Assembly (NCBI RefSeq): GCF_002498065.1
Contig: NZ_DAFZ01000048.1
Span: 1 to 15,688, forward strand
Reading direction: 5' to 3'
Length of the DNA stretch: 15,688 nucleotides
From: Methanoculleus sp. UBA208
Lineage (GTDB): Archaea; Halobacteriota; Methanomicrobia; Methanomicrobiales; Methanoculleaceae
Shown piece after piece: positions 1 through 7,363 of the stretch. The notes below the pieces were generated by a model that saw nothing but the letters and a program-made list of their open reading frames with translations, was not told where the DNA came from and ran no database searches. The position numbers and the translations under genes are program-made. Positions within the stretch are counted from its first letter, which is position 1; each line of letters starts with the position of its first letter.

Positions 1-54
1 GCACCTTCGGTGCTCGAACTCCTGTCCTACGGGCAGTCGTTCCTAACGGTGCTC

Positions 55-81
55 ATGCACCCGCCCTCCGGCCGGGTGCAT
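55..81. other. Strong stem-loop just past the GT4 stop codon
   Basis: Bases 55-63 pair with 73-81 to give a 9-bp stem (ATGCACCCG with CGGGTGCAT) around a 9-base loop. It lies directly after the stop of the minus-strand glycosyltransferase, so it could stabilise or end that transcript. No T-run follows it on the minus strand, so a classical U-tract terminator is not supported. Bases 1-54 hold a smaller GCACC-TTC-GGTGC hairpin at 1-13 and no gene I can support. Confidence 0.4.
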
Positions 82-1317
82 TCAAAAAGTATCCGGAGCC
101 TTCGGGGCCGCCCCTTTTGAGAGCCCCATCGGTATACTTCCTTCCGTGCTCCCGGCAACCTTCGCGTAAAACGTCTCGATCTCGTGGACGATTGCCTGCC
201 AGTTGTACCTGGTCCGGACGAGCTCCTTCGCCTGCTCGCCGAACCTGGCCCGCAGGGCGTCGTCGGCAAGCAGACGCCCTATGGTTTCGGCAAGCTCCTC
301 CGGCGTGCACCTGGTATTGAACCCGACGGTGTCGTCGATCCATCCGAGCAGGTCCCCCTTCCCCGTCGTCACGATGGGTGTTCCGCAGAGGCACGCTTCG
401 AGGAACGTGACGGGAAAGCCGGTGAACGTCGGCGTCACGAAGACGTCTGCGTCGGTGTACGCAGCCATCTTGTCCTCCTTGCTCACGAACCCCGTGAAGA
501 CCACCCGGTCCTCAAGATCGAGCGACCGGACCAGCTGCCTGAACTCGTCGTTGTGGCCCATGTCTCCTCCCACCAGCATGAGAACGGTGTCGTCGAACTC
601 CCGTGCGACCAGGGCAAACGAGCGGATCAAAAGATCGATCCCCTTCGTCGGGTCGAGCCTCCCGAGGTAGAGCACGACCTTCGTGGCGTCGTCGATGCCC
701 CACGCGGTACGGAACCTGCCGCGGGCCGGAAGGTCGGGGTACTCGGCGAGGTCGATGCCGTTCGGGACGATCGCGATCCTCTCATCGGCAACACCCAGAT
801 CGCGGTAGCGCCCGGCCTCCGTCTCGTTGAGCGCGATCACCCCTGCGGCGCCGAGGATCACCTTCTTCGACCAGAGCCGGTCGAAGAGCCGCTTCATCCG
901 CGTAGAGCCCGTATCCTGTGGGAGCGCCCCGTGCGCCTGGAGCACATAGGGTACGCCGTACTTCCTCGCGTAGTGCGAGGCGATGACGGTGAGCATGGTG
1001 CGATGGTCGTGGATGTGGACCACGTCGAACTGCGCGATATCCCTTCTCGCGACCGCCGGCATGCGGTAGGGCATCACCGGCAGGATCGCGCCCCGCGTGT
1101 ACTTTCGTAAGTTCTCAAAGTAGTAAACGTCCATCCCGTCGACGGAGGTCAGGCTGTTCGTCGGCAGGTCGTTTGGATAGATGCTCCTGTTCGTCGTATA
1201 GACCGTGACATCGTGCCCGTTTTCGTGAAGGCTATGAGAGATGTCATATGCTACCCGCGCCACCCCGCCCGACTCCCAGAGCGGTTTGAAGAACGGGGTG
1301 ACCTGTAATATCTTCAT
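82..1317 (-). CDS. Glycosyltransferase family 4
   Basis: A 411-residue GT-B-fold glycosyltransferase that probably adds a sugar from a nucleotide-sugar donor to a growing surface glycan on the cytoplasmic face. The N-terminus has the acceptor-side pattern FFKPLWESGGVARVAYDIS followed by HENGHDVTVYTT. The donor half has VPNGIDLAEYPD, YLGRLDPTKGIDLLIRSF and GFPVTFLEACLCGTPIVTT. The first Glu of the usual E-x7-E motif is replaced (FTGF instead of YEGF), while the second Glu (FLEA) is kept; I recall this from other archaeal GT4 proteins, so it is probably a subfamily trait. The ATG has a GGAGG ribosome site 6 bases upstream. It starts 10 bases after the stop of the CapA-like gene, so the two are cotranscribed. 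Full length for the family. Sugar and linkage cannot be read from the sequence. Confidence 0.93.
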   Translation of the reverse strand: MKILQVTPFFKPLWESGGVARVAYDISHSLHENGHDVTVYTTNRSIYPNDLPTNSLTSVDGMDVYYFENLRKYTRGAILPVMPYRMPAVARRDIAQFDVVHIHDHRTMLTVIASHYARKYGVPYVLQAHGALPQDTGSTRMKRLFDRLWSKKVILGAAGVIALNETEAGRYRDLGVADERIAIVPNGIDLAEYPDLPARGRFRTAWGIDDATKVVLYLGRLDPTKGIDLLIRSFALVAREFDDTVLMLVGGDMGHNDEFRQLVRSLDLEDRVVFTGFVSKEDKMAAYTDADVFVTPTFTGFPVTFLEACLCGTPIVTTGKGDLLGWIDDTVGFNTRCTPEELAETIGRLLADDALRARFGEQAKELVRTRYNWQAIVHEIETFYAKVAGSTEGSIPMGLSKGAAPKAPDTF

Positions 1318-1327
1318 ACACGTCCTC

Positions 1328-2395
1328 CTATGTCCCGTGTCTCAGCCGTTTTCTGATCACGCCCGCATAGCAGTTCAGGCAGAACGGCGTCATCAGCCAG
1401 ACCCCGCATTCGACCAGGGGCGCGAGCCCGTGCTGACGGATCCGGTACCGGTAACTCTCCAGGTTGTACAGCAGGTAGTCCTCGCCGATCTGCTCAAACC
1501 ACCATTGCCGGCTGACCCCCCCGTTCTGGACCCGGTCCGAACACCTCGTGATCCAGCGCTGCACCTTCTCGCGGGTCCGCCCTTCCGCCACCTCCGGCTG
1601 GAAGTCGCTGTTGATGACACAGGGAACGACTGTGTAGTCCCGGATGCCGTGCCGGTCGAAGTCCACCGAGAGGATCATGGTGCTGTTGATCTTCTCCTTG
1701 AAGATCTCGGTATCGAACTGGAAATTCCCGAGGGAGTAGGCGATCAGGCCGTCTTTGTACCGCTCCAGCCCCTGGATGGTATGCGAGTGGTGCCCGAGAA
1801 CCAGGGTTGCCCCCGCATCGATGAGGCTGTGGGCGAGCCTGACCTGGTCCGGGGAGGGGTAGTAGGTGTTCTCTACCCCCCAGTGCAGGGAGACGACGAT
1901 ATGGTCGCACCGGTCGTTCAGTGCTCTGATATCGTTGATGATGGCTTTCTTCTTCAGTTTGGGTACGGTGACGCCCGGCGGCGACCGGAACCTCCCGCTT
2001 GTATACGCGAGGAAGCCGAGCCGGATCCCGTTGCGCTCGACGACCAGCCCTGCCGGTGGGTCGTCACCCCGTGCCCCTCCGATGTAGGCGATGCCGCGGG
2101 CCTCAAGACCTTCGAGGGTCTTCTCGAATCCTTCCTGTCCCATATCGAGCGTGTGGTTGTTTGCCACGCTGAGGATATCGAACCCGGCGTCTTTGAGGTA
2201 ATCACCCGCTTCCGGAGGAGTTGTGTTGACCCAGCGTTTCCTGCTCTCGGTCCCGCTCTTGGAGAGGACTGTCTCCAGGTTCCCGAAGAGCAGATCTTTC
2301 TGCCGGAGTTCATCCTGGATCAGGGCAAACGGTTCTTTGCCGTTCCTGATCCAGAGGAGCACGTCCCCGACGGCCCGCAGCCGCACCGATGTCAT
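1328..2395 (-). CDS. CapA family protein (poly-gamma-glutamate capsule-type metallophosphatase fold)
   Basis: A 355-residue protein of the CapA/PGA_cap family, a calcineurin-like metallophosphatase fold linked to capsule polymer synthesis or anchoring. Family motifs appear in order: AVGDVLL near residue 8, LLFGNLETVLS near 35, SVANNHTLDMG near 76, VVSLHWGVE near 167, LVLGHHSHTIQG near 198 and IAYSLGNFQFD near 218. The conserved Asp, Asn-His and His residues expected for metal binding are present. I see no signal peptide or membrane anchor, unlike many bacterial CapA proteins, so it may act in the cytoplasm. The last 60 or so residues lie outside the core domain. A strong GGAGGAG site sits 4 bases before the ATG. 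It is first in an operon with the GT4 gene. Polymer type is unknown; poly-gamma-glutamate should not be assumed. Confidence 0.9.
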   Translation of the reverse strand: MTSVRLRAVGDVLLWIRNGKEPFALIQDELRQKDLLFGNLETVLSKSGTESRKRWVNTTPPEAGDYLKDAGFDILSVANNHTLDMGQEGFEKTLEGLEARGIAYIGGARGDDPPAGLVVERNGIRLGFLAYTSGRFRSPPGVTVPKLKKKAIINDIRALNDRCDHIVVSLHWGVENTYYPSPDQVRLAHSLIDAGATLVLGHHSHTIQGLERYKDGLIAYSLGNFQFDTEIFKEKINSTMILSVDFDRHGIRDYTVVPCVINSDFQPEVAEGRTREKVQRWITRCSDRVQNGGVSRQWWFEQIGEDYLLYNLESYRYRIRQHGLAPLVECGVWLMTPFCLNCYAGVIRKRLRHGT

Positions 2396-2596
2396 GCTTC
2401 TCCTCCGGCAGACTCTTCGCTCGCTACAGAAGTCCCGGGCCTGTAGCCGGCCTTCTGCATCGACCTGCAGGCTCCCACTTTCTTAAGTCCCTGTGGTGGA
2501 GTTCTGTTGCCGTCTGCGAGAAAAACCTTCATATACGGGTAATCTGGAATACTGCCCTCCCTCCATCGAAGCGTTGAGTTCCAGACAGGCAGTGTG

Positions 2597-2608
2597 ACAA
2601 TATATATT
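2597..2608 (-). promoter_or_regulatory. Candidate TATA box for the CapA-GT4 operon
   Basis: The minus strand reads CAAAATATATATTG, a good archaeal TATA box preceded by purines. It is about 200 bases upstream of the CapA start, so the leader would be long. A second box (CGTATATGAAGG) near 2527-2538 is closer. The box is nearly symmetric, so direction is uncertain. Confidence 0.35.
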
Positions 2609-3080
2609 TTGCCCCGCTTTCTGCCCCCGGCAAGCAGACCCCGGCGCATACGGTGGCCCCGGCGCTCCATGCGGGGCACGAAATGGCGTCGGAATCGGCA
2701 CCCCCCCGAACCATTAACTGCTTTTACAGTGAATACGTACCTGGACTGCCAGGCGGCAGATGATGAGAGTTACCCCCACTGATCCGGTGATGAAGCAGGG
2801 GGCTGATGCCGCCGTGTATCCGCCGTGCAACCCATGTCCCATGGAAAGGGGACACCTGTTTTCCGGAGACTCTTCGTTCCCGCTCTCTTTCGGGCTCGAC
2901 GATCCGGTTCCGCGGGGACGATCGCATTCCGGGGCAACCGTATCGCCGTTTTCGTGAAGATATCCACCGAGTCGCAGTTCCTCCATACGGAACCATGATT
3001 CTGATGGTCCTGAGGTGCTTGTACCAATCGAATCGGTGTTCGGGGACCGGCTGCCGACTTCTGCAGGAACCCGTATCCGG

Positions 3081-3097
3081 AGAAATGTATATATACT
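3081..3097 (+). promoter_or_regulatory. BRE/TATA promoter of the GT2 gene
   Basis: AGAAATGTATATATACT is a textbook archaeal element: a purine-rich BRE followed by a TATA core. Initiation about 25 bases downstream would fall near 3115-3120. That is beyond the upstream in-frame ATG at 3107 and leaves a leader of about 120 bases before the ATG at 3239. Confidence 0.6.
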
Positions 3098-3137
3098 GGC
3101 AACAGTATGGCAGTGTCGGACGGTGCGACTGAAACGA

Positions 3138-3155
3138 GCAGATCCTGTGATCTGC
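3138..3155 (+). other. Hairpin in the GT2 leader
   Basis: GCAGATC at 3138-3144 pairs perfectly with GATCTGC at 3149-3155 around a CTGT tetraloop. It lies between the predicted transcription start and the preferred ATG. Function unknown; it may be incidental. Confidence 0.35.
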
Positions 3156-3238
3156 GTCCGGATCCGCTCTCCATGCGCATTGATTCGGTCGTGGGGTGTT
3201 TGGCGTCGTACTCTTCGTCTTCTGCTGGAGTGATTCAC

Positions 3239-4402
3239 ATGAGCCGGTACGGGTCTATTCGTTCTACTGCGGTCGAGGTTCTTGCCGACAGAGAAAAGAC
3301 GGTTGCCCGGGAGGTTGGTTCCGGCAACACCTCCCCGGAGGTTGCCGGGGGCCGAACTCTGCAGAAACCTCCCCGTCCACCCCGGGATACCTTTCCGGAT
3401 AACGGAGCCGGCGTCGCGGAAGATGGTCGCTCCTCCCCCGCCGCGTTCGGGGAAGGGCCGGGCGTCGGGACGGTACACCCCGCAACCGCAAGGGCAGGCG
3501 CCCGTTCGTTTGCCGTCGCCGCTCCCGCCTATAATGAGGGCCTCGTCATCGGCTCCGTCGTCCTCCTGGCGAAGAAGCACGCCGACCGGGTGATCGTCGT
3601 CGACGACGGCTCGGCGGACCGAACCGCTGCGATCGCCCGGCTTGCCGGCGCCGACGTCATCGAGATGCCGGAGAATGGCGGCAAGGCGAAGGCCATGATG
3701 GCCGGGTTTGCCCGGGCGCGTGAACTTGGCTACGAGGCTGTCGTGATGCTCGACGGTGACGGCCAGCACGACCCCGAAGAGATCCCGATCGTGGCGGCGC
3801 CGGTGCTCGCGGGCGTCGCCGATCTCGTCATCGGCTCGCGGTTCCTGGAGACCCGGGCCGAGATCCCTGCCTACCGCAGGGCAGGCCAGATGGTGCTCAA
3901 TGGGTTTACGAACCTCTCGGTAGACGGCAATTTTTCGACGACCGACTCCCAGTCAGGGTTCCGGGCACTCTCCCGCCGTGCCCTCGAGAACCTGACCTTC
4001 TCCTCGGAGGGTTACAACATCGAGTCCGACATGATCGCCCACTTTGCCCCCCTGAACCTCAGGATGACCGAGGTCCCGATCTCTGTCACCTACGACGTCC
4101 CCCACAAGCACAAGAAGAACCCGCTCTCCCACGGCTTCGGGGTGCTGGCAAAGATCGTGGAACTCATCGGCAACCGGCGGCCGCTGCTCTTCTTCGGCAT
4201 TCCTGGAGGTCTTATCGTGCTTTTTGGGCTGGGTCTTGAGATCTATACCTTCTCCGAACTCTACCGGACCAACCAGTTCCATTACGTTCTTTTTCCCCTG
4301 GGAATCACCGCACTGATCCTCGGCCTTTCGCTGATCGAGTCCGGGTTGATCCTGAACTTCCTCACGGCGATGGAGCAGCGCCGCATGAAAAGAGATGCGT
4401 GA
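3239..4402 (+). CDS. Membrane-anchored glycosyltransferase family 2 (DPM1-like)
   Basis: A 387-residue GT-A-fold enzyme likely to transfer a sugar to a polyprenyl (dolichyl) phosphate or a lipid-linked glycan. The catalytic domain starts near residue 90 with FAVAAPAYNEG, then IVVDDGSADRT near 119, PENGGKAKAMMAGF near 144 and the metal-binding LDGDGQHDPEE near 171. Two C-terminal membrane helices follow (about 314-336 and 346-376). This is the architecture of archaeal AglJ-like or dolichyl-phosphate sugar synthases; the exact substrate is not readable. I chose the ATG at 3239 because GGAGTGA lies 6 bases upstream and the in-frame ATG at 3107 is at or upstream of the predicted transcript start. 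The first 90 residues are Pro/Gly/Arg-rich, look disordered and are unusual for the family, so translation may even start further in. Followed by two small plus-strand genes. Confidence 0.88.
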   Translation: MSRYGSIRSTAVEVLADREKTVAREVGSGNTSPEVAGGRTLQKPPRPPRDTFPDNGAGVAEDGRSSPAAFGEGPGVGTVHPATARAGARSFAVAAPAYNEGLVIGSVVLLAKKHADRVIVVDDGSADRTAAIARLAGADVIEMPENGGKAKAMMAGFARARELGYEAVVMLDGDGQHDPEEIPIVAAPVLAGVADLVIGSRFLETRAEIPAYRRAGQMVLNGFTNLSVDGNFSTTDSQSGFRALSRRALENLTFSSEGYNIESDMIAHFAPLNLRMTEVPISVTYDVPHKHKKNPLSHGFGVLAKIVELIGNRRPLLFFGIPGGLIVLFGLGLEIYTFSELYRTNQFHYVLFPLGITALILGLSLIESGLILNFLTAMEQRRMKRDA

Positions 4403-4520
4403 ATCTCATGCAAAAAAGAAGAAAAACGGTTTGGCAGAGGCGAAGGGTGTACGGCACGCACGCCGGCGGGGTTACTCTTGAAGTTACAGCCTGTTTCCGG
4501 TGCCCCCCGACATCCGCAGG

Positions 4521-4530
4521 TATTATATGT
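4521..4530 (+). promoter_or_regulatory. TATA box of the small membrane protein gene
   Basis: TATTATATGT is centred about 27 bases before the ATG at 4554, so transcription would start almost at the start codon, giving a leaderless or near-leaderless mRNA. An in-frame ATG at 4527 lies inside the box and is therefore an unlikely start. Confidence 0.5.
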
Positions 4531-4553
4531 ATGTGTTCACGATAGGTTCAGCG

Positions 4554-4823
4554 ATGCGTAAAACCGATGCTGCATCGATCGCCCTGGCAGCCTGGATGCT
4601 CGCCGTGAGCAGTTTCATGTATATACTTCATGCGCCGAACCTGAAACTGTTCATGGCCATCGTGCTGGTGGGCTTCTTCATCATCGTCTATACGATCCAC
4701 CCGGTCTTTTCGAGGCCCGGGTATATGCGCAACATGCGTCGCATGACAATAGCCAGCACGGCGCTCTTTGGCCTGCTCGTCGCCCTGAGGGTACTGGAGT
4801 TGAACGAATACTGGAGCCTCTGA
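4554..4823 (+). CDS. Small three-helix membrane protein, unknown function
   Basis: An 89-residue protein that I do not recognise. It has three hydrophobic segments, about residues 7-25, 30-50 and 65-80, with a basic loop (RPGYMRNMRRM) between the second and third that would face the cytoplasm. No enzyme motif is visible. The start at 4554 is preferred over an in-frame upstream codon at 4500 because a TATA box lies at about 4521-4530, which would make the mRNA near-leaderless. It ends 55 bases before the next plus-strand gene, so both may share a transcript. Its place between GT2 and the Cys-cluster protein suggests a membrane role, but that is guilt by association only. Confidence 0.6.
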   Translation: MRKTDAASIALAAWMLAVSSFMYILHAPNLKLFMAIVLVGFFIIVYTIHPVFSRPGYMRNMRRMTIASTALFGLLVALRVLELNEYWSL

Positions 4824-4878
4824 CCGGCGGATATGAGGGCGTCTCTTCCGTGCCCTGCAGGATGTTCGGGTGAAAGAC

Positions 4879-5667
4879 ATGGTAATGGACAGGCATAAGC
4901 ACTACAGAATCGCCTCATACCTCCTTATTGGGTTTGCAGTCCTGCTCTTCCTTGCAGTCCTGCTCTCGGACCCGCAGGGGTATATGCAGAATCAACTCCT
5001 CCTGCTGGGTGCGACCGGTTTCATCGGCGGTGCTTTTCTCTTCGCGCTCGGCGGCGACGACTCTGTGGACGCACAGCTGGCCAGCCGGCTCTCCCTGCAG
5101 GGCATCTCCACCCTGGGCCGCACCATCCGCGACCTGGGCGGGTATGGAGCCGCAATCTTTCTTCCGCCGGAGAGCGAAGACGGGGAGGTCATGCAGTTCA
5201 TTCCGACCCAGCCCGCCTGCAGGCCGTTCCTGGGAGACGGAGGTGGATTTGCCTGTCACAACGGGAGTACCGGGACCATAACCCATCCCCTGGCAGGCCC
5301 CATTCTCGATGACCTGAAACGCGACAACGACTTTGTCCTGCCCTCGGATTACGGCCTGCTGATGGGGGCGATCAGGGAGGTGTGCGAGGATCTTCTCTCG
5401 GTTGTGGACCGGGTGGATGTAAAACGGGAAGGCGACACGGTGATCTTTACCCTGCATAATTATCTGCTCATTCCCAGTTGTGCTTCGCTTCGCGAGGCGT
5501 CTCCGGAATTCTGCGCACTCTGCCCCTGCTCGATCTGTAGCCTGATCGCGTGCATGATCGCGGACGGCCTTAAGTGCGAGGTCAGCCTGGACCACGTAAC
5601 CCAGGACGACGGCGCACGGTCACACCGCATGGAGATTTACTATACTCTTAAGGGACACGCCGCCTGA
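4879..5667 (+). CDS. Two-helix membrane protein with C-terminal cysteine cluster, unknown function
   Basis: A 262-residue protein conserved in style with uncharacterised methanogen membrane proteins; I cannot name the family. Two hydrophobic helices lie near residues 8-29 and 36-57, joined by a short loop. The rest is a soluble domain. Near its end is a C-x2-C-x-C-x2-C cluster (CALCPCSIC, residues 212-220), with further Cys at 201, 225 and 233, which could bind a metal or Fe-S cluster or form disulfides. Domain orientation is ambiguous. ATG 4879 is chosen because GGGTGA lies 5 bases upstream; GTG 4870 and ATG 4885 are alternatives. It lies 55 bases after the small membrane protein gene and before the flippase, which has its own promoter. 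Confidence 0.65.
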   Translation: MVMDRHKHYRIASYLLIGFAVLLFLAVLLSDPQGYMQNQLLLLGATGFIGGAFLFALGGDDSVDAQLASRLSLQGISTLGRTIRDLGGYGAAIFLPPESEDGEVMQFIPTQPACRPFLGDGGGFACHNGSTGTITHPLAGPILDDLKRDNDFVLPSDYGLLMGAIREVCEDLLSVVDRVDVKREGDTVIFTLHNYLLIPSCASLREASPEFCALCPCSICSLIACMIADGLKCEVSLDHVTQDDGARSHRMEIYYTLKGHAA

Positions 5668-5787
5668 AGGGGACCGGCAACGTATGCCACGCCCCCTTCC
5701 CGCCGGTGCATAAATGGTCGGGTGCCTGGGGAGAAGGATCGGAATATTATCGGCAATGCCTTTCATTGGTCCTCCGGAGGTCGCAGC

Positions 5788-5799
5788 AAAACATATATC
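5788..5799 (+). promoter_or_regulatory. TATA box of the flippase gene
   Basis: AAAACATATATC fits a purine-rich BRE plus TATA core about 40 bases before the ATG at 5833. The predicted leader of roughly 13-15 bases contains GGGCGTGAG, a partial match to the archaeal ribosome site GGNGGTGA. Confidence 0.5.
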
Positions 5800-5832
5800 A
5801 TCACCCCCTGATGTAGGGCGTGAGAACTTCTC

Positions 5833-7047
5833 ATGGCGAGTTTCCTCAGCAATCTCCTCAAGTTGACATCGGGCACCGTGATTGCCCAGGTAGTTGCCAT
5901 AGTCCTCATTCCCGTAGTTACACGCATCTACTCTCCAGAATTCTTCGGCGTTAACCAGCTCTTTCTCTCGATGGCGCTGGTGATCACGGTCGTCTCCTCT
6001 CTCTCCTATCACTTCGCAATCATGGTGACGGAGAAAGACGACGACTCCGTGAACGTACTTGCACTCTGTGTTGCCTGTATACTGGGGGTCGCCGTCCTGA
6101 CCGGCGTCGTCTTTGCCTGGTTTGGCGACTGGTTCGCGGATATCCTCAATACGCCGGCGATCGCCGATTACCTGATACTGCTGCCGTTCTTTGTTACATT
6201 CAGCAGTCTCTACATAGTCCTGAGCGAGTGGTTCTCCCGGAAAGTGCGGTACGGCGCCATTGCAAGGGGTATCGTGATGAATTCCGTCTCAACGCGTGTA
6301 TTTCAGATCGGAGCCGGATTGATCCATGCCTCCCCGCTCGGCCTCATCCTCGGTTCGGTGATCGGCGCGGCCCTCGCCAATCTCCCCATGCTGCGGAGAC
6401 TGAAAGAGGATGCTCCCCTCCTGAAATCGGTTACACCCGGACGGATGAAGGACCTCGCCTTCCGGTACAGCCGTTTCTCGTTCTTCGCGTCACTTGGAAG
6501 CCTTGCAAACAGTGCGTCCTGGGAACTGCCGGCATTCATGCTCGCTTACTTCTTCAACCCGGTCATTGTCGGGTTCTATGCCCTTACCATAATGGCGGTA
6601 CGGCTGCCCATGATGGTGGTGGGAACATCCGTCACGCAGGTCTTCTTCCAGAAAGCAAGCGAGGAGAGAATCCAGACCGGGGCTGTCAAAAACGTGGTCC
6701 GTGAGGTCCACACAAGGCTCATCTCCGTCGGCATCTTCCCCTTCATCATCTTTGCCATCCTCGCCGAGGACCTCTTTACCTTCGTCTTCGGCGCGGACTG
6801 GCTCACTGCAGGCACCTACGCCATGATCCTTACCCCGTGGCTGTTCGCCGTGTTTGCCGTCTCTCCGATCTCATCTCTTTTCGGTGTCCTCGACAGGCAG
6901 AGGGCTTTCTTCCTCTTCGAGATCACGACCCTGTGCGCATGGCTACTCCTGTTCTCCGTCGGCGGCATCCTGGGCGATCCCGTCGCAGTACTCACGTTCT
7001 TCTCCGCCGGCGGCGTGCTCCTCTGGGGGGGAAGAGCGTCTACCTAA
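5833..7047 (+). CDS. Wzx-type polysaccharide flippase (main frame, ends early by frameshift)
   Basis: A multi-helix membrane protein of the oligosaccharide flippase (MOP/Wzx) superfamily, which moves lipid-linked glycans across the membrane. The N-terminus is typical: LTSGTVIAQVVAIVLIPVVTRIYSPEFFGVNQ gives the first helix and the conserved R-x-Y-x-P-x-x-F-G signature. About twelve hydrophobic segments follow. The main frame gives 404 residues and ends in a non-family tail, GGRAST. The missing C-terminus, including two more helices, continues in another frame to 7322, and a -1 shift in the G7 run at 7025-7031 would give a normal 496-residue protein. Whether the short form works is unknown; losing the last helices usually inactivates such transporters. 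The gene converges on the deacetylase-like gene. Confidence 0.85.
   Translation: MASFLSNLLKLTSGTVIAQVVAIVLIPVVTRIYSPEFFGVNQLFLSMALVITVVSSLSYHFAIMVTEKDDDSVNVLALCVACILGVAVLTGVVFAWFGDWFADILNTPAIADYLILLPFFVTFSSLYIVLSEWFSRKVRYGAIARGIVMNSVSTRVFQIGAGLIHASPLGLILGSVIGAALANLPMLRRLKEDAPLLKSVTPGRMKDLAFRYSRFSFFASLGSLANSASWELPAFMLAYFFNPVIVGFYALTIMAVRLPMMVVGTSVTQVFFQKASEERIQTGAVKNVVREVHTRLISVGIFPFIIFAILAEDLFTFVFGADWLTAGTYAMILTPWLFAVFAVSPISSLFGVLDRQRAFFLFEITTLCAWLLLFSVGGILGDPVAVLTFFSAGGVLLWGGRAST
7025..7031 (+). repeat. G7 homopolymer tract at the flippase frameshift
   Basis: Seven consecutive G sit exactly where the flippase frame breaks. Eight or five G would join both halves into one frame. In the zero frame (TGG GGG GGA) the bases 7026-7032 also form the heptamer G-GGG-GGA, which fits the X-XXY-YYZ pattern for -1 ribosomal slippage. 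The tract could be a phase-variation switch, a slippage site or a sequencing miscall. Confidence 0.75.
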
Positions 7048-7322
7048 TAAGAGAGTCCGGGGCCGGGTACCGGAGCAGTGTCCTCAGCCTGGTGAGGCAT
7101 CTGCTGATCAGCATCGCGCTCGCCCTCCCCCTCGCAATCGGGAGGTACCTGGATGTCCCGTTTCTACTCCTGCTGGTTGCTGCAGGAGTAACCGCGGTTG
7201 CCTACTATCTCCTGATCTTCTTTACGGACACCCTGGTCCACAGAGAAGTTCTGGGGATGATCCGGGGTTCCGTCCCCCCGGAATATCTGCACTGGCTGGA
7301 GCGACTGGGCCTGCTCCGCTAA
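7032..7322 (+). pseudogene. C-terminal tail of the flippase, out of frame
   Basis: These 96 codons continue the flippase in the -1 frame. They start with KSVYLIRESGAGYRSS, then two membrane helices (HLLISIALALPLAIGRY and FLLLLVAAGVTAVAYYLL), and end in an amphipathic C-terminus with a TAA at 7320-7322. There is no ribosome site or credible start of its own, so the stretch only makes sense as the displaced end of the upstream gene. Joined by one added G or a -1 slip, the product is 496 residues, the usual size for Wzx flippases. Confidence 0.82.
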
Positions 7323-7363
7323 CGGGTCGGGCGATTTCCGTGGAGCAGCCGTGCGGCACCTCC

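Larger units (their letters stand above)
2396..3238. other. 843-base gap between divergent genes, no supported gene
   Basis: The only frames here are short, lack ribosome sites and look like no protein family. The gap separates the minus-strand CapA operon from the plus-strand GT2 gene and holds TATA-like boxes: about 2527-2538 and 2597-2608 (minus-strand candidates for CapA) and 3086-3097 (plus, for GT2). The stretch 2700-3060 carries nothing I can name. It is long for a methanogen intergenic region and could hold a decayed gene or a non-coding RNA, but I have no positive evidence for either. Confidence 0.55.

Noticed and set aside
55..81. Rho-independent-style terminator after GT4
   Set aside because: The stem is strong but no T-run follows on the minus strand, so only a stem-loop is reported.
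184..1110. Plus-strand 308-residue open frame
   Set aside because: Antisense to the GT4 gene and without protein-family features.
82..1317. Inactive GT4 because the first Glu of E-x7-E is missing
   Set aside because: The surrounding block (TGFPVTFLEAC..GTPIVTT) matches an archaeal GT4 subfamily pattern as I recall it, so the change is more likely a normal variant than a lesion.
1241..2446. Plus-strand 401-residue open frame
   Set aside because: Antisense shadow of the CapA-like gene in GC-rich DNA; composition rich in Asp, Val, Pro and Arg with no domain.
3107..3238. Earlier start for the GT2 gene at 3107
   Set aside because: It lies only about 10 bases after the TATA box, so it is at or upstream of the expected transcription start, and has no ribosome site; 3239 has GGAGTGA.
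2714..3769. Minus-strand 351-residue open frame
   Set aside because: Half lies antisense to the GT2 catalytic domain, the rest in the gap; no ribosome site or recognisable sequence.
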